The position numbers and the translations under genes are program-made. From Fragilaria crotonensis (lineage: Eukaryota; Bacillariophyta; Fragilariophyceae; Fragilariales; Fragilariaceae), in contig JAKSYS010000153.1 of assembly GCA_022925895.1 (NCBI GenBank), forward strand, positions 40,108 to 104,107: 64,000 bases of DNA. The letters are read 5' to 3'. Numbering within the stretch: the first letter of the stretch is position 1; every line of letters begins with the position of its first letter. The notes below the pieces were generated by a model. The model was not told where the DNA came from. It searched no databases and was given only the letters and a program-made list of their open reading frames with translations. This document shows positions 57,106 through 64,000 of this stretch, piece after piece.

Positions 57106-58059
57106 ATGGTGCGCCGATCAAAACGAAAGAGCACAGAGTTGCTGTTACGAGAACATGGTGGACAACTTCGTCGATCAAAAAGAACGGCGACCAAGAAGGA
57201 CGAGGAACAAGCCATCTATGGCGACGACTTCGGCATCCTTCCGTCAGACTGATCCAGGGTACAGTCGTCTGCGATTCCAGGGAGGTGAGTTTTTGTATTG
57301 GAAATTGAAAACAGTATTCCATATTTAGGTTTTGTTTTTACATTTTTGTAGTCAAGTTGAATCGTGTTACGAAGCAACGAACGACAGAACCGAAGGAACT
57401 TGATTCACCATGTTCAAACGTCGACATAACTCACACCGTGGCGTTTGCCTTATGATTGCAACAGAGTACCCCTTGGATTTGTATGCGGCTACCCTGTCGG
57501 AGGTGGGGAGCTTTACGGAGGCAGTATGTTTATGAAGTCAGCAGCGAACGATACACTGCAAGGTAAAGCGATTCAATCAATAAATGTGAGATGGGGCGAG
57601 GATTCGCGCAACTGGTCGGGGCGAGAAACTATTGGAATTCCTGTATGTAAGAAGAAATATGCGCCCTTTTCATTCAAAGTTGAAAGGGATGAAAAGGGGC
57701 GCGCAAAAGTGACTGTGGAACGTATGTTTGGGTGTCACTGTCATTCAAACATTCGTAAAAAATTGATTCAAAAACATGGCTGTCGAACTGGATGGGAACC
57801 GTTTGGCCAATGGAGCCTCAAAAAGGCAGAAGAGAAGGCGAAGCGACAAACTGAGTTGATTAACGCCGAAGAAGGCCTCACAAGTGACGAAGGATGGTCG
57901 AGTGAGGAGGAAGTGGCTAAGGCGTCAAGTATTTGCAACAACGGCAGTTGTGCGTGGAAATCGCGACAGAAGTTTGATGACGTTAAGAAAGAATTGACGG
58001 GTGAAGAAAGCAACGCAGATCAAATTTATGAGTTTTACGACAGTCACTCGCGGAAGTAA
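57106..58059 (+). CDS. Unknown Lys/Cys-rich protein, two exons, two frame breaks
   Basis: About 294 residues. Exon 1 is 57106-57284 (ATG at 57106: MVRRSKRKSTELLLREHGGQ), then a 67-base intron 57285-57351 (GTGAGT...TGTAG), and exon 2 is 57352-58059. Continuity across the splice is good (GYSRLRFQG, then VKLNRVTKQRTTEPKELDS), but one base is extra near 57250 and one near 57443 (a TTT run). After that comes LPYDCNRVPLGFVCGYPVGG, GELYGGSMFMKSAANDTLQG and KVTVERMFGCHCHSNIRKKL. The end is acidic (EEGLTSDEGWSSEEEVAK). Several Cys pairs suggest metal binding. I do not recognise the family. The breaks may be errors or the gene may be decaying. Confidence 0.5.
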
Positions 58060-59761
58060 GCCACACCGTCAAAATGTGATGTGCTCCTTGGAGGACATTA
58101 GCTTGATGCATGGTACTCTCATGATATCAAGATTAATGGACCGGCTTAATTTTTCATTCCTGAATGACTTGGTGCTTTGTTTCTTTCGAAACTGATCACC
58201 AATGAAAGTGGATGTCAAGTTTGCCGTTCATCCTCCAATAAAGATCGCGAGGACATCGAATTCGACTAAATCTCCCGTGATCTTACCAGAAGGTTATCCA
58301 ATTGCCCAGAGCGTTTGAGTTAACAAAGATTTCTCCAAGTTCAATGATGGCGTTATAGGCTGTTTGTGAGGAGTTGATGTTTTGACCGTATGAATGCTGC
58401 TGCTAATCAATATTTAGCGTAGTACCAAGTTCAATCCAAACTTGTTTACCAATACTGCGGGAACCGCTTCGACAGCGCTGGTCAAATGGAATGTTATTCA
58501 CAGGTTCTCACAATTAGAAATGTTCCATAGCACAAGACAAATGCTAGTTCCAAGGGGTTGGTGTCGAAGCGGTGTGGAAACCTCTGGCTTAACTGCTTCG
58601 GATACCCTCACGAGCGACAAACTCTTGTGGATAATATCGAATATGTGCAAAGATGTTCCGTCGGGTAGCTCTTGTTTTCACATTTTCGCGAACCCCATGT
58701 TTTTTGGAGAGGGTGCTGCTTTCAACCATAGGTTTTCACGGTACGAAGACGCAAAAACAGGGTGCGCTTGCTCCCCGACCTAACATGCTCTCGGGATGAT
58801 TTCCTTGACATTTGTTAGTATGTCACCCTCATATGGAGTCCAGGCACTTGATGGATTGACATTGTCGTACCCTGTTCGCATGGATTCCCCTTTCATCGTT
58901 CGTTGATGGTCCCACTAAAAGACCTAGCAAATTTTGATTGCAATCAATCGCACCCGTATGATCATTGCGGCAGCTCGAATACTTCTGAATACCATGTTTC
59001 TTATATTTCGGCTCAACATTCTCACTTCTAGATCTAGGTGACCACATTGGAAAGGCGTGATTTGACATGATCACTTGGTTTTGTTATTTTTTCGAAGTTT
59101 TTTGTGTGTGCGTTTTCCGTGCACACTGCATGCAGTGTATGTTCACTTTTGACATATACCGCACGACTGTCGACATGTGACATACTCGTAGGCAGGACAT
59201 TTCAAAACTTGGCGTTCTGATGAGCCGGCCTATGCATACTGCCGCTCGATCTGTCTTGCGTTTTCGCTAACTCTGTTTTTCGGCAAAGCTGTACTGGCGT
59301 ACTACGAGTGCCATGGAACAAGTGTACGAGTGCTCCGGACACAGTTTGACATACTTCCACGGTACTCCAGTATGACATACTACCGTAGTACTGGACTGTA
59401 TCCTCGCATCACGAAAGGCGTGAAGTACGTCGCGTTTCGGGTTTCGGGCTGTTGAATACGGCTGATCTTGAAGTAGGGTCTAAACTTTGCACTCTAATCT
59501 GACCTCGGAATACCCCAGGTCGGTGCAACGGACCGTACCAGCACTGATAAGTACGCGAATTGTCTCATAGTATCCGTCCCAATGAGCCAAGACACAATTT
59601 TCATCTGCGACAATGTTATGCTCGCTTGCAGGCTTTTTGTTATGTGTCATGTTTAACAAAATAGTGGCCGGTGGCCAAATGCCAAGGGTTTCTTTGCACA
59701 ATTGCACTTCCCAGATACGATATAGTAATGATGGACTGTGGCAACCCAAACATTATGTAAC
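58060..59761. other. Non-coding interval
   Basis: No gene accepted. A 113-residue frame at 58442-58783 has no known motif. GTAC-rich at 59290-59400. Confidence 0.45.
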
Positions 59762-60354
59762 TTACGAGCTCAATGCTCTTCTCGCGCGTGCCTGTCGTTG
59801 GGAAACTTCATGAACACCGAGCGTGATGAGCCGTCGAAGTGGAGAGATGTTGCGAACAATCTCTACGATGGTCAAACGAGTCACGGCAAAATGCTCAAGA
59901 GTCAGGACAAGGTGACCGATCATTAAATCGAAATGACTCTCGGCAAATCCCAAGGTAAAGATACCCTCGAGATGTTGAAACACTTCCATATCCATATTGG
60001 TCGTATCTGAAGGTAGACCGTGCTTAAGAATTATTGTGAAGAACTCGATTAGGTAATCTTTGGCAGATTCGAAGTTTATGCCGCCAAGAAAGTACGAAAG
60101 GTTGCTGTCGTCGACCATGCGAGCAAAGGCAACATCAATGATTGATTCAAGGGCTCTCTCTCCTCCTATCATGTCATACAGGCACAAAGTAGCCCTCAAG
60201 TGTTCACTGCATTTTGGTTGGTCGAAGTTCATATTCTTAATGTACGCAGTGAAAATAATGAAAGAGAAATTATGAGATTTGCTGGCCCTTGTTCCATGCT
60301 TTGTTTCACACATAAGTTTCTCTGAGCTCACTTCGAATCACGCCTTCCTTGCAT
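59762..60354 (-). CDS. Truncated (2/2) haemoglobin, two exons
   Basis: Small haem protein expected to bind O2, NO or similar ligands, 155 residues. My model: exon 1 is 60354-60332 (ATG CAA GGA AGG), the intron is 60331-60207 (GTGAGC...TGCAG), and exon 2 is 60206-59762. It joins as MQGRRDSNEHLRATLCLYDM with a multiple-of-three length. An unspliced start at the ATG at 60232 (156 residues) is the alternative. The globin motifs are IGGERALESIIDVAFARMVD (helices A-B), NLSYFLGGINFE (CD1 region), QHLEGIFTLGFAESHFDLMI (proximal His F8 in QHLE) and LTIVEIVRNISPLRRLI. The residue aligned with the usual Tyr B10 appears to be Phe, and the loop before helix F (LPSDTTNMDM) is longer than usual. No targeting sequence. 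Confidence 0.75.
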
Positions 60355-61826
60355 AGAGTTTGGGCTTCTGAAAGCCTGCCGGAGGCAGTGTCATATTGTA
60401 TTTCTTTGGTCACGATGTTGCACAGAATTGGCACTTGAAGTTCAAAATACCAGGTACGACATCGGTCAGTTGCATAAAATCACATATTACTTAGGATTCA
60501 CCACGACTGATTAAGTGCTTATGTTTTATGTCTGATGTCGATTGGTGATTCCGAGCAGTCATGACAATGTCATAGCTCCAACGACGTACCAAACCCACCC
60601 ATACACTTAACACTTAACTATGAACGAGTCCGAACATTCAAATGAATTCACGGACCTGTATGCATACAAGAAAGGAAAACTTTGTCAAGCACTGGAGTAA
60701 TTATTCGGTCGTCACTGCAGAAAGTCATCGTCCAAGACCAAAAGCGGCACAATCCACAATCCATCCGTCGGATCGTCAACGTCAGCATATACTCGATACT
60801 CGATACTCAATCAAAACAACGCTAACTAACCTAACTTCCGCACGAGACCTCTCTCCGCTTCCCCGGTGGTTTTGGAGCATTCACTCGAAGCGAGAGGCGC
60901 GCGCAAGCGAAGCCTCAAGCAGGGGTCGCACGAACAAAACAACATAACAAGTTATTCCTCCTTTCCATAGATACATCTCCATTAGTGTGCGCCGAATGTG
61001 CGCTCGATGATGATATGAGGTCCTCACAAAGGCGGCACAAGCCTAACAAGATCTTGAGTAAATGACCGCTGATAGGATGGATGAAAGTTGAACATGATAT
61101 CGATGACGATTGATACTACTGACAGTCGAAGTAATATACACTTTTGAGACATTGGCACATAGTAGGTTTAAGTTAAAAACTCAGGAGGGTAGACATACAA
61201 CGCAACATGCGCATTTCATAGGATAGCGAAGTTGAGTTCAAGCTCCATTATTTCGATTCGTAAGACCCCCACATCTACCGTACTTTCATGTGTACTTGAG
61301 TCCCAGCCGGATGCAAATCGAGTAATGCATCGGTATCGCTCGCCTGCATAGTATGCACCCATGAGTTACTTTTGACTGTTGAGATGTGATGCTCGGAACT
61401 CGGAATAGACTCAGTCCATTCTACTGTTACAGTGACCGGCGAACAAGTATCATGTCATTGTGTTCCACAGTCTTCGGAAAACGCGAGGCTACTCATGCCG
61501 GTAGATTACCCGTTGTTTGTATATATAGAACTATCCATCATGAATATTATTCAATGATGGCAATCTTTGCATTTGAGTGGTACGAGTAGTGATGCGGTGT
61601 TTGGTGATGCTTGAATTTTCAGCTTTTCAGTGGTTGCATCACAGCCTTCGGATTTGCTAACAGATTCGGGAGACGGAACAGCTGCACTCCATCATTGATC
61701 TCCAACTGCGGGGTTCTCATAAGTCAACTGAAGCTCCACACTCGGCAGTCTCTGCAACAGCTACAGTACACTCCTGTCGATTCCCCGATAACTGAGAGGT
61801 TTGGACACTGCCAACTCAACGTTATC
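60355..61826. other. Intergenic region between divergent genes
   Basis: Promoters of the truncated haemoglobin (minus) and the plastid protein (plus). The frame of the latter opens at 61611 without an ATG before 61827. No other gene seen. Confidence 0.45.
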
Positions 61827-63827
61827 ATGAAAACGTGCATCCTCGCACTTGAGCTTTTCGGGATAGCGATCAATGCGGCATCTTCGTTTCAACCAGTTCA
61901 TGTCTTGCCAAGACATCATTTCGTTCCTCCTGTTGCCCAGCGAGGAAGACCGCTTCATGTTCACGAGCTGACGCAACTGCTTGCCTTCGACTTTGGAGAT
62001 GGTGTGGTTTCGGCAGCGGCGACTGTTGGCGCCGTGATTGCCGCATCAATTGTGTCCAGGGAAATCGCTGCAGCGACTCGAAAAGACGATCCTGTCTTGG
62101 AACCCAACAACAAGCATTTTCTTCCGGTTCCACCCAAGGAAACGCCGTCTTTTAAGCTTTTGGATGTTATTGATGTGAAGGAAGAAGTCAGGACAATAAC
62201 CGCTCCGATTGTTGAAGAGGAAGCTCCAATGCCTTCTGCCGAGGTAACTGTATTGGAACCAGTTATAGAGCAAGTGGTCGTAGAACCTGAGAGGAGCATT
62301 GTCGGTGTCCCTTATGTTTCTGACTCTCTGATTGACAATGTGCATGATTACTTGGAGGCGGTCGACGAGACGGAAGGGTTAATTGTTGATCCTCTCGTTT
62401 TGAACGACTACGAAATGGATCCCGTACTAGACAACCCGCTACTCTATGAAGGAGGCTACTACGAAGATGAAGAAGAAGAGCTGTTCGGTGTTTATGAACG
62501 TGTCGCGATTGACGAGAAGGACACCATTGAAGAAGAAGAAGAGTTTGGCACATTTGGCGTTCCGGTAAATGAGTTCACCACGTTCACGGATGTCGCATTC
62601 GAGGACGCAAACGACGAAATCTTCAGCACCTTCGACCCCAACAGACCACTTGGGACTTCTTCCGAGACTTCTCAGAAAGTTAAGCGGCCCATTTCATATC
62701 TAGAGACCTTGGCTGCCAACACTATGAGTGTGGACGCGACACCTGATCCAACGTATCTCGAAGGTTTGTCAAAACCGAACGTTCGGGAGGAGCCACCAAT
62801 CGACCAAGATTCCATCGCTGGTGTCCCCTACGTTTCGGATTCGCTTGTGGACGCCGTGGAAGACGGCTTGATTATTGTCGACAGCGAGGAGCGCTTGACT
62901 GTGGATCCGCTGGCCTTGTCGAGGATGAACGAAGGAGACTCCTTCGTGGAGCTCTACGAGAAAGCCGAGCCAATCGTTGCACAGTATGACAACAGCCCTT
63001 TCCCGGAGGAGGCACAGATTCAATTTGAGGTAGATAGATCAGAGGCAGATGTGCCGGCTGTCGCAGCCATTGTTTCAGGTGATGTAGTTGGAGACGCCAC
63101 TACCGCTCCGGGATCCGTTCCTGGTGGATTCTCCGTTGAGGACACAGTTGACAAATCTGAAGCAGTATCTGTTTTCCCTGACCAAGGGCAACTGCAAGCC
63201 CAACTTCCAACAGACACTAAGCCTAACAGCACCAATGGCATCATGCAGTCGACGAAGGTCGCTGACATCCTATCTTTGCAGGAAGGTGATGGTATGGTCG
63301 ATGCTAAAGAAGCCGTCGAAGGGGAGATTCCACGACAACAACTTAAATTGTCAAAGTCATCACCGTCGCAAAATCCATCATTGCAGCGAGGGCAGGTCAA
63401 GGATCCCAAAATGGACGCCGTTAGAAAACACCTGCAGGAAAAGGCGATCAACATGACCAACGCGCTTCTTCAGAAGTCAGAACAACAATCTCAAGTTATT
63501 CAGAGGACCGCTAGAGATTTCGAGGAAGCAACCGAGCGCGAAGAAATTATGTCCTCGCAGGTAACTGAACAAGTTCTCATCCTGGAAAAGGAAGTTGACA
63601 AGCAAAAAACGAAACCCTTGCTCAATCTCGAGAAAGGCCCCGGCAAGCCAACATCATCTAACAAAACCGTATTTAGCCTTGACAAGGCAAGCGTGAGCCA
63701 AACGACGAGGAAAGGCGGCGTCCTTCGCATTCTTCGCCAGAAGAAATTTGTGTTTGCAGTAGCTGCCATGGCTGTCGTCGTTGCACGCCGCGTAATCTTG
63801 TCGATTGTCGGTCGCGGAATGCTATAA
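61827..63827 (+). CDS. Plastid-targeted acidic membrane protein of unknown function with a duplicated GVPYVSDSL motif
   Basis: 666 residues from the ATG at 61827. The signal peptide (MKTCILALELFGIAINA) ends in ASSFQP, close to the diatom ASAFAP plastid motif. A hydrophobic stretch (GDGVVSAAATVGAVIAASIV) near residue 55-75 may be a membrane helix. The middle is very acidic. Two copies of an about 40-residue unit lie at residue 157 (SIVGVPYVSDSLIDNVHDYL) and residue 329 (SIAGVPYVSDSLVDAVEDGL), each followed by VDPL(V/A)L. A coiled-coil-like part at about 530-610 (KHLQEKAINMTNALLQKSEQ) precedes a C-terminal hydrophobic helix (FVFAVAAMAVVVARRVILSI). Likely anchored in a plastid membrane. No known family; Pro/Glu linkers look disordered. 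Confidence 0.75.
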   Translation: MKTCILALELFGIAINAASSFQPVHVLPRHHFVPPVAQRGRPLHVHELTQLLAFDFGDGVVSAAATVGAVIAASIVSREIAAATRKDDPVLEPNNKHFLPVPPKETPSFKLLDVIDVKEEVRTITAPIVEEEAPMPSAEVTVLEPVIEQVVVEPERSIVGVPYVSDSLIDNVHDYLEAVDETEGLIVDPLVLNDYEMDPVLDNPLLYEGGYYEDEEEELFGVYERVAIDEKDTIEEEEEFGTFGVPVNEFTTFTDVAFEDANDEIFSTFDPNRPLGTSSETSQKVKRPISYLETLAANTMSVDATPDPTYLEGLSKPNVREEPPIDQDSIAGVPYVSDSLVDAVEDGLIIVDSEERLTVDPLALSRMNEGDSFVELYEKAEPIVAQYDNSPFPEEAQIQFEVDRSEADVPAVAAIVSGDVVGDATTAPGSVPGGFSVEDTVDKSEAVSVFPDQGQLQAQLPTDTKPNSTNGIMQSTKVADILSLQEGDGMVDAKEAVEGEIPRQQLKLSKSSPSQNPSLQRGQVKDPKMDAVRKHLQEKAINMTNALLQKSEQQSQVIQRTARDFEEATEREEIMSSQVTEQVLILEKEVDKQKTKPLLNLEKGPGKPTSSNKTVFSLDKASVSQTTRKGGVLRILRQKKFVFAVAAMAVVVARRVILSIVGRGML

Positions 63828-64000
63828 ATAGAGTTTATAGATGGATTGCTACCTTAGCAACGGTGCATACCGCGGTTGGCTCTCGAGTGTTTGCTATGCT
63901 CTCCTCTATCCCGGATTCAGACGATAGTGGGCGCAAGCTCTCCACGCGTTTCAAACTCAAAGAATATTGCGGGCTCTCAATGACTGGTAGTTGGAAGTTG
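63828..64000. other. 3' flank of the last gene
   Basis: 173 bases to the window end; no feature recognised. Confidence 0.4.

Noticed and set aside
62046-62345. Minus-strand frames over 61.8-63.8 kb
   Set aside because: All are shadows of the plastid protein gene, which has a signal peptide and internal repeat in its own frame.
1-64000. tRNA, rRNA and snRNA genes
   Set aside because: I saw no convincing cloverleaf or conserved rRNA/snRNA text by eye; a tRNAscan-SE and Rfam search would be needed to exclude them.

Overview
The window looks like nuclear DNA of a diatom, probably a pennate one. Four predicted proteins start with a signal peptide followed by a Phe at or near the cleavage site, the pattern of diatom plastid import. 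The retrotransposons are Ty1/copia elements of the diatom (CoDi-like) kind. There is an acidic transmembrane LRR protein of the sort expanded in diatoms. Introns are short, and genes are separated by 0.2-5 kb of non-coding DNA rich in GTAC. I cannot name the species.

Layout. 1-1097: start of a plastid-type MATE transporter (minus, runs off the left edge). 1.1-6.0 kb: non-coding, with a hAT-like transposase scrap and small repeats. 6.0-10.5 kb: a FAM13-like protein (plus) and ribosomal protein eL6 (minus). 10.9-13.4 kb: a decayed copia fragment. 15.1-26.5 kb: a PPP4R1-like HEAT protein, a histidine phosphatase, the LRR protein and an unknown diatom protein. 27.9-34.0 kb: full-length copia element 1 (minus) with identical LTRs. 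35.5-42.0 kb: a fibrillin, a UreD-UreF fusion protein and a plastid CNNM/CorC-like transporter. 44.2-50.7 kb: full-length copia element 2 (minus), also with identical LTRs. 51.5-52.9 kb: an unknown disordered protein. 55.1-55.7 kb: a hAT-type miniature element filled with 31-bp palindromic units. 57.1-63.8 kb: an unknown Cys/Lys-rich protein, a truncated haemoglobin and a plastid protein with a duplicated motif.

How the genes relate. They are unlinked housekeeping and organelle genes, not an operon or island. UreD-UreF serves urease maturation. Fibrillin, CNNM, MATE and the last protein probably work in the plastid. eL6 is ribosomal and PPP4R1 is a phosphatase scaffold. The accessory content is transposons.

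Caution. Several conserved genes, and even the two young retrotransposons, carry single-base frame breaks, many of them in mononucleotide runs. I read most of these as consensus errors of a long-read assembly, so gene models below are given across the breaks. The most interesting items are the UreD-UreF fusion, the palindromic hAT-type element, the single in-frame TGA between gag and pol of copia element 2, and the chromodomain-like segment in its pol.
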